Of a DNA stretch of 64,000 bases, positions 1-10,200 are shown piece after piece (within the stretch, counting starts at the first letter, position 1; every line of letters begins with the position of its first letter). Origin of the DNA: Plazaster borealis (lineage: Eukaryota; Echinodermata; Asteroidea; Forcipulatida; Labidiasteridae); the NCBI GenBank assembly GCA_021014325.1, contig CM037457.1:5376721-5440720 (forward strand). The letters run 5' to 3'. The notes under the pieces are model-generated. The model worked only from the letters and a program-made list of their open reading frames with translations, did not search any database and was not told the DNA's origin. The position numbers and the translations under genes were made by a program.

Positions 1-505
1 TTTTTTTTTTGTATTTTATACTGCAGCATACATAATATACATTTAAATCTGGCATAAATACAAAATGTCTTGGTAGACGAATTTATCTGCATTACTTTGG
101 AATTCTTTGCCTGCATTCAGGGCTAGAATTTGACGCTGGACCGCAGGCCCGAGGCCAGTGGTTCTAGTGTCGGGCCTGTAAACTTATGACCAAACAAGTC
201 TGGCAGTCTTGTGTTTTACAATTGAATAACAATACCTCACTGTGTATTGTCTTGAACAGAAACAAATTATGTTCAAATGTTGAACTTGAGTCTGGAAAAT
301 ACCTTTCAATTTTGTTGAGTAATGAAGTATACTTAATACTCCCAAAAGACAGATGAGATCAATCTTCTCTTACATGTTTTTGTGCTTAATTGTAAAAACA
401 GTTAAACGCATGTTAAACTGTGTCAGGACTCAGGAAGTTTTTTTCTCATTTCGATTCTGGGCCCAATTTCATAGCGCTGCTTAACGGTAAGCACCAGACA
501 AGTTC
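1..505 (+). mobile_element. hAT-like non-autonomous element, copy 1 (truncated)
   Basis: It begins before the window. CAGGGCTAGAATTT at about 118 opens a unit shared with 3640-4334, 21082-21518 and 26711-27182. The unit is cut at 459 by a GGGCCCAATTTCA MITE start. Confidence 0.7.
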
Positions 506-700
506 TGGTGTTGTTAGAGTGTGGGTTCGGTTCCTGGTCATGGCACTTATATGTCCTTGAGCAAGACAATTGGGCCGCGCCGAATTGTTGGCTACGGCTA
601 CGGCTGGATCGCCGCATTATCATGCATTGAAGTGTAGGATGTCCTTAGTTGTAGCCATAGCTGTAGCCGCCAATTCGGATATGGCCTTAACCAAAGTTGT
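505..700 (+). mobile_element. SINE fragment followed by a GGCCG-TIR MITE
   Basis: 510-560 matches the tRNA-Leu SINE (GGGTTCGGTTCCTGGTCATG and the AAGCAAGACA-like block). 552-690 is a MITE with inverted ends GGCCGCGCCGAATT and AATTCGGATATGGCC, related to copies near 31337, 36128, 36225 and 47097. Confidence 0.6.
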
Positions 701-760
701 TAAATTGTCCTTCTGATTGGACATGTGTCTAGTGTGTTGTGTTATGCACATTAAAGACCA

Positions 761-1193
761 GGGCCTAATTTCATAGAGCTGCTTATGCTCAAAAAGTAGC
801 TAAGCACAACAAAGTTATGCTTACCAGAACAGGGTTACCAGCCAAATTACCGTGTCACTTGTACAATTTGTGACTGGTAGCCTGCTCATTTCTGCTAAGC
901 AGAAAGATTTTAAGCAATAGTTTAAGCAGCTCTATGAAATTGGGCCCTGGGCCTAATTTCATAGCTCTGCTTACCGTAAGCAAAGAATCGGCGCTTACGG
1001 AAGCAGGGAATTCCACGCTTATGTCAAGCGTATTTCACGGGTTAGCAGGGAGCTTTTGCTTGTGCTCGTGCGTACTCCACGTCACTAGGCATTCTTCGCT
1101 AACACAGCTAGCTCATTCGGCATTTGCTCTGTAGGCGAGGAATGGTGAACGTAAGGGCATAATTTGGCGGTAAGCAGTCATGAAATTGGGCCT
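761..1193. mobile_element. Two abutting GGGCC-TIR MITEs
   Basis: 761-948 and 949-1193 each start GGGCCTAATTTCATAG and end in its inverted form CTATGAAATTGGGCC or TCATGAAATTGGGCC. They meet head to tail with no spacer. Confidence 0.8.
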
Positions 1194-2520
1194 AGTACAC
1201 TTGTCTTTAAGAGAAGGGGGCTTGCCTCAGTATTTCTGGCAAGGTTGGCTGCAATAATTAGTACTATCCCTATAAGTCAAATTTGATATCACACTACAAA
1301 TCATAATTCACGTACACAACTTCATTCCTTGATAACAAAACTTCATTTTATTTTTTTGAGAATCAGTTGGCAACTCGGCCTTCTTTGGAACTAATTCACC
1401 CATGAAGCATCTTCAAAATTACAGTTCAATCATTATACAAAAATATGTGCCAACTGTAAATTTAAATACATCTAATATTTACATTACAATCAATTTTATT
1501 GATACAGCCGTGGAATTTATTTCATTTTTCATCCTGTGAGGTAACAAAATAACAAAAGAAGAGCACCTACTTTTATAGGAAATTTGATTTACAAACTACA
1601 CAATTTATTTTTTTTGAACAGTGTGAGGGCGCTGCAGATGTATAAAAAGGCATCTCAGAGCCAGCTTTTGGTCATATGCAATGATGAGAGCATGCAGAGA
1701 GGACCTCTGGTAACAATCCAGAAAGACTGCAATTCACACATGAGCACCAAGATGGCGGACACTGCAGGTGAGCACTCTAAAAACTAGTCGGATTATCGTA
1801 ACCCTCCATCCTCCCAACGGTCCCAGGATGGAGGGTTACGATTATCGCAATGATCTCAAAACCTTCCCATGATGAAGGCGGTTCATAGAGCTCATTTTCT
1901 TGAATTTTACTTCAATGCTCTTACTACCTGCTGCACTGTATGAACTTCCTCCATGGTATTCCCTACAAGCAAGTCATAGATAATGATATTGGTTGTATAA
2001 TTAAGAAGTTTACATTTATTTAACTAAGAAGTAAATATTGTGTAAGTATGGGCCTTGTACCACATGAGGTAATTTTCACAGGCAACTTGGAAGCTGAAAA
2101 CTGTATTGCACCAATTAAGTGAAAATATTCAGTAGCAGATGGAAATAGCTTTTAGCTCAACTATAGAATGCAGGGCCACTTCAGAGCTGTATATAAGAAC
2201 ACACTGGTGAAGAAGGATTGTTTAACAAAGGGAAATATAGTCCACACACCAAGTGGCCCTGCATTCTATAGTTACTCCTAGCTTTTAAAAGTGTCTTACA
2301 ATCCCCAAGAAAATAATGTAAAAATTCAATGGCACTCCACACTAATGATGTAACTTTTGCTTAAAATACCCAGCTGTCAGACACACATTCCACCACTTGC
2401 GCGATAATGGCATCATCGACGCGCCAAACTGCACTAGTAGTATAGTCAGTACAGTCAAGTAAACATAACATTTTGACATGTATGAACGGGTATGTTAGCG
2501 AACTTTAACAAATTTGTCTG
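1194..2520. other. Gene-free stretch with two hairpins
   Basis: It contains the weak promoter candidate (1641-1767), a 15-bp inverted repeat (1798-1841; GTAACCCTCCATCCT with 14-base loop) and a 113-bp element (2159-2272) with inverted ends CTATAGAATGCAGGGCCACT. Otherwise I see no genes. Confidence 0.6.
1641..1767 (+). promoter_or_regulatory. Candidate TATA promoter and short first coding exon
   Basis: TATAAAAAGG at 1641-1650 is followed, about 110 bases later, by AAGATGGCGGACACTGCAG with a donor-like GTGAGC at 1768. This would give a five-codon first exon (MADTA). No downstream partner exon was found on the plus strand before 7 kb, so this may be an lncRNA or chance. Confidence 0.25.
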
Positions 2521-2526
2521 AGATCT

Positions 2527-2805
2527 GGGGTCGTCACCGTGGTCCAGTGGTTAGACTGCAGGACTTGCAATCACAAGGTTGTGGGTTCGAATCCTACCAA
2601 GCTAACCGCTGCTTTCACAATGACTAGAATAGGTATTGTCCTCTAGTTACTGAATCACAATTTCTTGATTTGTGCAATTCATAATCATAGACGTTAAACC
2701 AATGTTCGTGTGAGAGAGATTGGCTATTGCCAGCTTGGTGGTTCATATCCCCTTGTGGGAGTTTGCCACATTCCCTTGGACGGGAAGATCATCTAAACAA
2801 CCAAT
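2527..2805 (+). mobile_element. tRNA-derived SINE, family 2
   Basis: An A-box-like TGGTCCAGTGGTTAG and a B-box GGTTCGAATCC lie 38 bases apart at the head. The body ends CCCTTGTGGGAGTTTGCC and GGGAAGATCATCT. A fragment in reverse orientation recurs at 58350-58410. Confidence 0.75.
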
Positions 2806-3529
2806 CAAAAAAACAGATCAGGGTACTTCGCTTATTTTGACCATCAGTGAGGAGTGCCATTCAACTGAACTTTAACCTCCAGGCACACGCGATTCCCAAA
2901 GTATTACAATACAGGTTTAAAAAACCAACAAAAAAGCAAAATTGATTTGTGCTAAGCTAATTTTTGTGCTGAACAAAGGCCCTAGATTCGCTTTGCTTTT
3001 GCATTTCATGTGAAGTATAAACCGGGCTGAGTGAAAGGGCAGGCCTGTGGCTGCACATATGAACTCTCACTCAGTTACTGCACACTCACAAACGCTCTCC
3101 ATAGATATGATACAGAGGGAGGTCGTGCACTTGAAGTAACTGATAAATAAATAAACGATAAATAAGGATTTAGTCCAACTGTATTCGCTCTTTGCACAGA
3201 TCCACCATGTGCGAGTAGAGCCTCGACTTCATGCTTCATTTGTGTGTTGTATTTATGCATCTGTTTGGATGAAAGTGTCATTACATTACCGTGACAATAC
3301 AGAGTTATATAATGCTTCTATTCACTGCTGTCCCCAATTCGAGGCTCTATACCTAAATGGCTGACCGTGCAAAGGGCGAATAGCAAGCTCAACTGTTAAC
3401 CATATAACTCCACTGTCCATTTAACAAATTATTGTTTGTAGAATATAAGATATTACATCACATGCGCATGCATATACTGCAACAGCAAGGTTTTGGTTCC
3501 AAAGCTGGCAAATGTTAGCTTGATGGATT

Positions 3530-4334
3530 TTTTATTTTTTATTTTATACTGCAGCATACATAATATACATTTAAATCTGGCATAAATACAAAATGTCTTG
3601 GTAGACGAATTTATCTGCATTACTTTGGAATTCCTTGCCTGCATTCAGGGCTAGAATTTTACACTGGACTGCAGGCCCGAGGCCAGTGGTTCTAGTGTCG
3701 GGCCAGTAAACTTATGACCAGACAAGTCCGGTAGGCTTGTGTTTTACAATTGAATAACAATACCTCACTGTGTAATATCTTGAACAGAAACAAATTATGT
3801 TTGAATGTTGACCTTGAGTCTGGAAGATACCTTTAAATTCTGTTGAGTAATGAAGTATACTTAATACTCCCAAAAGACAGATGAGATCAATCTTCTCTTA
3901 CATGTCTTGGTACTTAATTGTAAAAACAGTTAAACGCAGTTTTTTCTCATTTTGATTCTGGGCCCAATTTCAAAGCGCTGCTTAACGGTAAGCAAATTTT
4001 CGTGCTAATTGTAGCAGACAAATTTGCTTGTTCATAAGCGTATTTCACAGGTTAGCAAGAAAATTAGGCGACCATCTTGTGCGTTCACCATGGATTTGCA
4101 TTGTTACGTCATTCATTTTCATACAGTAAGCACCGGAAGGTTAGCATGCCTTTTCGTGTGCTTACAGTTTAGCAGTGCTATGGAATAAAAACTCGCTCAG
4201 TAAGCACAAAATGTGTGCTTAGCAGCTCTATGAAATTGGGCCCAGGTCTTGTACATAAATTTCTGGTCCAGTAAAAATGTTGAACTACAAGCCCTGCCGT
4301 CTTGTGGATTTTTCTCCCAAATTCAAGCCCTGCT
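3530..4334 (+). mobile_element. hAT-like element, copy 2, with nested MITE
   Basis: 3530-3995 repeats 1-505 almost base for base. 3960-4243 is a complete GGGCCC-TIR MITE, and 4250-4334 is the right end of the outer element (TTCTCCCAAATTCAAGCCCTG). Confidence 0.8.
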
Positions 4335-4387
4335 TGCATCCTGTTTCTCATACTGCCTATAATCTGTCCCAGTTCAAACGTAATGTG

Positions 4388-4837
4388 AATGTGTTTCCTT
4401 TCACTTAATTCTCTACACTTTCTTTTTCTATTTTTCTATCCCCTGTGTGTAGCCCGCACCTCAATGGGTTTCCTTTCACTTAATTCTCTACGCTCTCTTT
4501 TTCTATTTTTCTCTCTCTTGTGTGTAGCCTGCACCTCAATGGGTTTCCTTTCACTTAATTCTCTACGCTCTCTTTTTCTATTTTTCTATCTCTTGTGTGT
4601 AGCCTGCACCTCAATGGGTTTCCTTTCACTTAATTCTCTACGCTCTCTTTTTCTATTTTTCTATCTCCTGTGTGTAGCCTGCACCTCAATGGGTTTTCTT
4701 TCACTTAATTCTCTACGCTTTCTTTTTCTATTTTTCTATCTCTTGTGTGTAGCCCGCACCTCAATGGGTTTCCTTTCACTTAATTCTCTATGCTCTCTTT
4801 TTCTATTTTTCTATCTCTTGTGTGTAGCCCGCACCTC
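4388..4837 (+). repeat. 75-bp minisatellite, six copies
   Basis: Units start at 4388, 4463, 4538, 4613, 4688 and 4763, exactly 75 bp apart. Because 75 is a multiple of 3 the frame stays open for 162 codons (4389-4877), giving repeated hydrophobic blocks such as SLFLFFYLLCVA. I treat it as non-coding. Confidence 0.95.
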
Positions 4838-5181
4838 AAGTGACCTTTTGTACCTTGTGATTGGTGACTTCCATTAAAAAACAATTTTAAACAAGATATA
4901 TCCTTCTGAAATAATCTTCTAAATAATTTTGATATATAATTTGGTCAGAAATAAATTCATAGGTTTGACTCAAAATAGTGAGTAGTAACAATTGCATATT
5001 ATTATTATCATAGTGTCTACAAGCAGCCTGTACCATAGAGGCTTGCCAACAGCTACAAAATATGACATAGTTCAATAACAAACAAATAAATGATCAAAGA
5101 AAATGTCATGTCTTGCATTGACATTTTTCAATGTTTCCCATGTCAACATAGTCTCTAAATTTAAAAAAAAAAAAATTCTCT

Positions 5182-5668
5182 TTAAAGAGGGGGGTCCATT
5201 GTAAAATTCAGTTTTGTGATTCCTTACGATAATGAGGGAACAAAATTACAAGTCTCTAACCTCACGTTAAAACGGTGTAGAATGCCACTGTGTTTGGTAC
5301 CCTTCAAATGCAATATTTGTCAACATTAAAAAACGTTTGATGACGTCACACTTCATATAAATGGTCTTTACATTTTTGTACAGAGAATGTTTGATTTATT
5401 CCTGAATTTTGATGATATTCAATAAAAATGGCATTTAATTTGACCTTTTAATCGGTGCGAAAAAATCCTTATTTGTTTTGGATGTCCGATGACGCCATGC
5501 TTCAAATTTCGCTTTGAAAGAGTATCAAATAAAATGGAATTTTACACCATTTTCACTTTCATAATAATAATAATAATAATATTAAGACTTGTAATGCGCA
5601 TGAGGACTCTATCTATTAGAAAATGAGTGCATCACAAAACTGAATTTGACCTTGGAGCCCCTCTTTAA
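5182..5668. mobile_element. TTAA MITE family D, copy 1
   Basis: It is bounded by TTAAAGAGGGG and CCCCTCTTTAA, with a palindromic layout (TCTCTAACCTCACGTTAAA near the left). Other copies are at 17787, 42385, 46074 and 60762. An (AAT)n run sits at 5562-5581. Confidence 0.85.
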
Positions 5669-6640
5669 TGTCATTTTAATTAGAAACAAATTGTCAACAA
5701 ATCAATTAGCAATTTCTGGGTGTATGGTGACGGTTATACAGAAAAAAAATTGTCCGTTATGGGTTATTTATTAAACTAAAACAATATAGATTGTTTCAAG
5801 TTATAACATAAAACAATAATAAAAAAGAAAGCATAAACAGCATCAAAAACATAAACATTACAATAGAGACAGTATAAATGAAATATAAAAGAAAGAAGGG
5901 CTACAAAATCATACATATGTACATGCATTTTAACATATCATTTTTGGTATAGTATAATGCAGAGCTGCCAACATTTGCATCTTGCAATCAGGGAGATATT
6001 TAGAATTACATTCAACATAATAGAGAAAATATTTGCCATAATCAGGGAGATTTTCAAATTTGTTCATCAGAACACGGAAAGATTGGTTCATTTTCAGGGA
6101 ACTTTCTGCAGAATCAGGGAGAGTTGGCAGCTCTATAAAATGTCATTCGGGTATTATTTGTATAATCATCCAAAACTGTACAAACATTCATGGATATTGA
6201 CTATCCAACTCATTTGCTAATTATCAAAAATGTAAAAGGCAACTCATCGTGACAATAATTTAGGTTTTTTTTAATAGATGTTAAATTTCAGGAATTATTT
6301 TTATAGTAGAACTTTTTTTAAATATAATATAATGGTTTGACTAGTACCCTGCAAGATTTTCTGCCAAGGCTGTTGCTAAGGGTGTTAGGGGATGCCTAGA
6401 TGCTTCAACGCATGTGGTAACCCAGCTGTAGCCGTTAACACAGAAAAAGCCTTTGTAAATTTTAGTGCCGGTATCCTGAGGATAGTTTTTTGAAAATTTG
6501 AGTTAATCTTCGGAAAGTGGCTCTGTGGGCATGTGAGTACACGGTGAAATTTTTTATGCGAAGCTTTAGGAATGGTCTTATCAGTACGGAAGTATGAAGT
6601 TTGTTGACCTGTTAGCGTTTGTCTACCTTGTATGTTTATG
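5669..6640. other. Gene-free stretch with one small MITE
   Basis: AT-rich. 5959-6137 is a MITE with ends AGAGCTGCCAAC and GTTGGCAGCTCT; its sister copy lies at 15931-16123. No genes seen. Confidence 0.7.
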
Positions 6641-6855
6641 TAATCATTTGATGATGCATTATATGTGTAGGTTCCGTACTCAGTACTTCCTTAACCCAGT
6701 TACATAAATATTGGGGGTCTCCACCCAACAAGCTCGCTTTTAGGAGACTCCCACCACTTAATCATTACATTGTATCTATAGTACCGTTTGTGTTTTATTG
6801 TGTAAGCAAACTGATTGAGTGGAAATAAACTGAACTGAACTGAACTGAACTGTAT
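6640..6855 (+). mobile_element. LINE 3' tail
   Basis: It resembles 24690-24855: CAGTTACATAAAT, the ACCCAACAAGC block, GATTGAGTGGAAATAAACTG, then tandem AACTG repeats. This is the form of a CR1/L2-type LINE 3' end. It lies in or just past the MOSPD2 3' UTR. Confidence 0.7.
6794..6799 (-). terminator. Possible MOSPD2 poly(A) signal
   Basis: This is the first AATAAA on the minus strand after the MOSPD2 stop, 245 bp downstream. It lies inside an old LINE tail and has no clear GU-rich element after it, so use is uncertain. Confidence 0.35.
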
Positions 6856-7043
6856 AAATGTGCATTATGAATACTGAATGTAAAACTCAAGGTGGCGAAC
6901 TGAAAGGTATTTTTTTATATAGGCAGAGTTTTATCTCTGTGGTACTTGGTGGCACTGGAAACTTGTTGATGCATATATATATTGTTGATGCATAGTCGTA
7001 AAAAAAATAATAAAAAAAGACATCATGCATTTTGTACTTGCTC

Positions 7044-7256
7044 TCAGTCTCTAGCAGCTTGACATTGGTTGAAAGGTGGAGAGATAGACGGCGGTTCAGT
7101 GGCACTACTGCTGCTGCCGCTGCTGCTGCTGCTGCTACTGCAGGGACTGTAGAACAAAACAAGGCACATGATGACAAAGAACTGCAGTAGGACCAGGCAT
7201 AGCAGTCTTGTGGTTCCCTTTGTGATGGTAGACACTTGCTGTGACAAGCTGTCAAC
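7044..7256 (-). CDS. MOSPD2: MOSPD2 exon 14 (membrane anchor, polyserine tail, stop)
   Basis: It encodes VDSLSQQVSTITKGTTR, a hydrophobic helix (LLCLVLLQFFVIMCLVLFY), then SPC followed by 11 Ser and one Gly from an AGC-type triplet repeat, and ends QCQAARD-stop. In the vertebrate protein the chain ends almost at the end of the helix, so the tail of about 33 residues is an extension. Acceptor CGTTTTCAG. Confidence 0.93.
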   Translation of the reverse strand, partial: VDSLSQQVSTITKGTTRLLCLVLLQFFVIMCLVLFYSPCSSSSSSSGSSSSATEPPSISPPFNQCQAARD

Positions 7257-10200
7257 CTGAAAACGAGAACAGATAATTTTACAGCACTATAGCTTGACTC
7301 GGATATGATTAATGTTTATATCGAGCCCTGTGTCATGTATGGTTTTTAATAGTACTGAACAGTGCAGTGTTTAGAGTAAGGCAACATACCTCACTTTCTT
7401 CTCATTGCCTATTCATCATCTTGTTATTTGCGCATGCGCTTTTGGATGTGTCGTGGCTGAGCGGATAAGAACACCGGATTCAAGCTCCGGTGTTTCTGAT
7501 CAGCAGAGTGTGGGTCCCGGTCGTGACACTTGTGTCCTTAAGCAAGACAATTAACCATTATTGCTGCGTCCTTCAGATGCGACGTAAAGCCACAGGTCCC
7601 TTGTGTTGTGTAATGCACGTAAAAGAACCCAGTGCACTTGTCGTAAAGAGAAGGGGTTCGCCCCGGTGTTCCAAGTCTGATCGGCAGCATGTTGTGCCAC
7701 AGCACCTTGTGAACCATTGCATGGTGCTATAAATGAATAGGTCTCATACTTCAAAAACGTAGCTCCACATACCTTGCTGGAAAAAAATACTGAGCTCTTT
7801 GATACACTCATTGGGTGTGATAAAGTGCTACGACCAAGTATTATTATTATAAATCAATCAATCAATAAAATCTCACCTTATTATGTAATGATAACATGTC
7901 TTTCTTCAACTGTGCCCTGTCCAGATTTGGCTGCTTCGACACAAGATACACACATCGGACCCTGAAACCAATCATTGCAGCGTATCACAGGTGGGTGAGA
8001 AATAATTATAGTTAGACTTTAAAGCATAAGTCCCCTTGCAGAGCTTAAAATATCCGCTGGAACGCTGTGCCTGAGTCCAGTGACTCAAGCATTGAGCCTG
8101 TAAACTCACAACTTAATAAGTCATGCGGTCTTGTGTATTTCCCACAACACAAACTGTTTGTGTTGCCTTGTTTTGGTTTTACTAACAATTTAAGATGGTA
8201 TTTGTTAGTGCGGTTCTTGATTCCCGCCCCCCCCCCCAAAAAAAAAAAAAAAAACAAGAAACAAACAAACAACAACATAATAGACCTTTCTTTTGTTGAT
8301 AAACAAACTGCGCTGGTTGGCATGGACGGCCGAATGTTAGCAAAACATTCAATCGTGTTAACAGATGTTGTGTCCAAATTCAACATTTCTGTTAACTTTC
8401 AATCAACCAAAAATACATACCATGATTGGTTGCTTTGTTTCCAACAAATTCAACACTATTTTTGAATATTTGTGTAACATTATTACAAACTGTGGCTATC
8501 TGCTTATGCTTTGCATTTATGGCTTTCCATAGTTTTCCAACCTCGGTTGGCAAAAACTCGGGCTGTGACGTGTCAAAAGAAATGTCTATACTATCTCAAA
8601 GATCACAATATGCACAGTTTGCCGTGTAACCCCAACTCCCTTGAGTGATTTATTATGATCCTTCCACACTCTAACAAAATCCAACACCGTATGATAACGA
8701 AGCACTCAAACTGTTGGACTCTGATTATGGTGGTACGCCTGATCCCATGTAAAGCATGATCAGTTTACTAGTGCAGTCCTCAGTCCAACACCATTCAGTA
8801 ACTCAACACCCAAACTGTTGGACTCTGATTATGGTGTTATGCCTGATCCCATGTAAAGCATAATCAGTTTACTAGTGCAGTCCTCAGTCCAACACTTTAC
8901 ATTAACTCAAAACCCTAACTGTTGGACTCTGATTATGGTGGTATGCCTGATCCCATGTAAAGCATAATCAGTTTACTAGAGCAGTCCTCAGTTCATCACT
9001 ATACAGTAACTCAACACCCTAACTGTTGGACTCTGATTATGGTGTTATGGCTGATCCCATGTAAAGCATAATCAGTTTACTAGTGCAGTCCTCAGTCCAA
9101 CACTTTACATTAACTTCATCACTATACAGTAACTCAACACCCTAACTGTTGGACTCTGATTATGGTGTTATGGCTGATCCCATGTAAAGCATAATCAGTT
9201 TACTAGTGCAGTCCTCAGTCCAACACCATTCAGTAACTCAACACACAAACTGTTGGACTCTGATTATGGTGGTATGCCTGATCCCATGTAAAGCATAATC
9301 AGTTTACTAGTGCAGTCCTCAGTCCAACACCATTCAGTAACTCAACACCCAAACTGTTGGACTCTGATTATGGTGGTTTGCCTGATCCCATGTAAAGCAT
9401 AATCAGTTCACTGGTGCCATCCTCAGTCCAACAGAATCAAACAAAACATGCAGTTGGATTTTGAATTAATAGATTTTTATGATTTGGAGGGCAGTAAGGT
9501 TAGGTTTTTTTGACGTATCAATCTAAATCTCTTCTCTTACCTGTGTTCAATAATATCATCCTTGGCGACTCTTTTCCAGAACTCAGTCAGTTCGGTTGGT
9601 GTCCTTAAGACTTCAGAGAGTTCTGTTGATATAACAAGGAACTTATCCTTGGGTACCGAGTCTTTATCACCAGAGAGTAGTGTTATTGTGACGTTGATTG
9701 ACGCACCAGGGTTGATTGGCCCGGCACTAGGACGCACTTTATATCTTTCTGGGGTTGTGGTTTTTATCTGTGAAGGACAACAAGTTTCAGATACTTTTGG
9801 TAGATTTATGATCACCCGCTGTGGTTTTGATAGATAGATGAACTATGCCATTCTGCAACACGATATCATGCGATGCATCTACACAGTAAACAGTCAACCC
9901 TTCTACTGTCTGACCATTCAATATCATCCACTGCGGTTTTGGGTTTTGAGTGATAGATAAACTATGCCAGCCTGCAATGATATCATGTGGTGAATGTATC
10001 TACACAGTACACACATGTACACCATTACTTCAGTGGACAGTTGTACCACCATACATAACCCATGCAGATGAATGGTTTCGAATGGTTGGTCAACTCACTT
10101 AAAAATGTTACCCAGAGTAGGAGGTGTTTTAATGTATTAAGTTAATGTGACCATGCTCTTGATTTGGACAATTAAGCTCATCTTAAAGGCATCGTACACG

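Noticed and set aside
4389..4877. 162-codon plus-strand ORF
   Set aside because: It is the 75-bp minisatellite read in one open frame; no start context, splice partners or family resemblance.
8690..9434. CRISPR-like array
   Set aside because: Whole 104-bp units repeat without unique spacers, and the DNA is eukaryotic.
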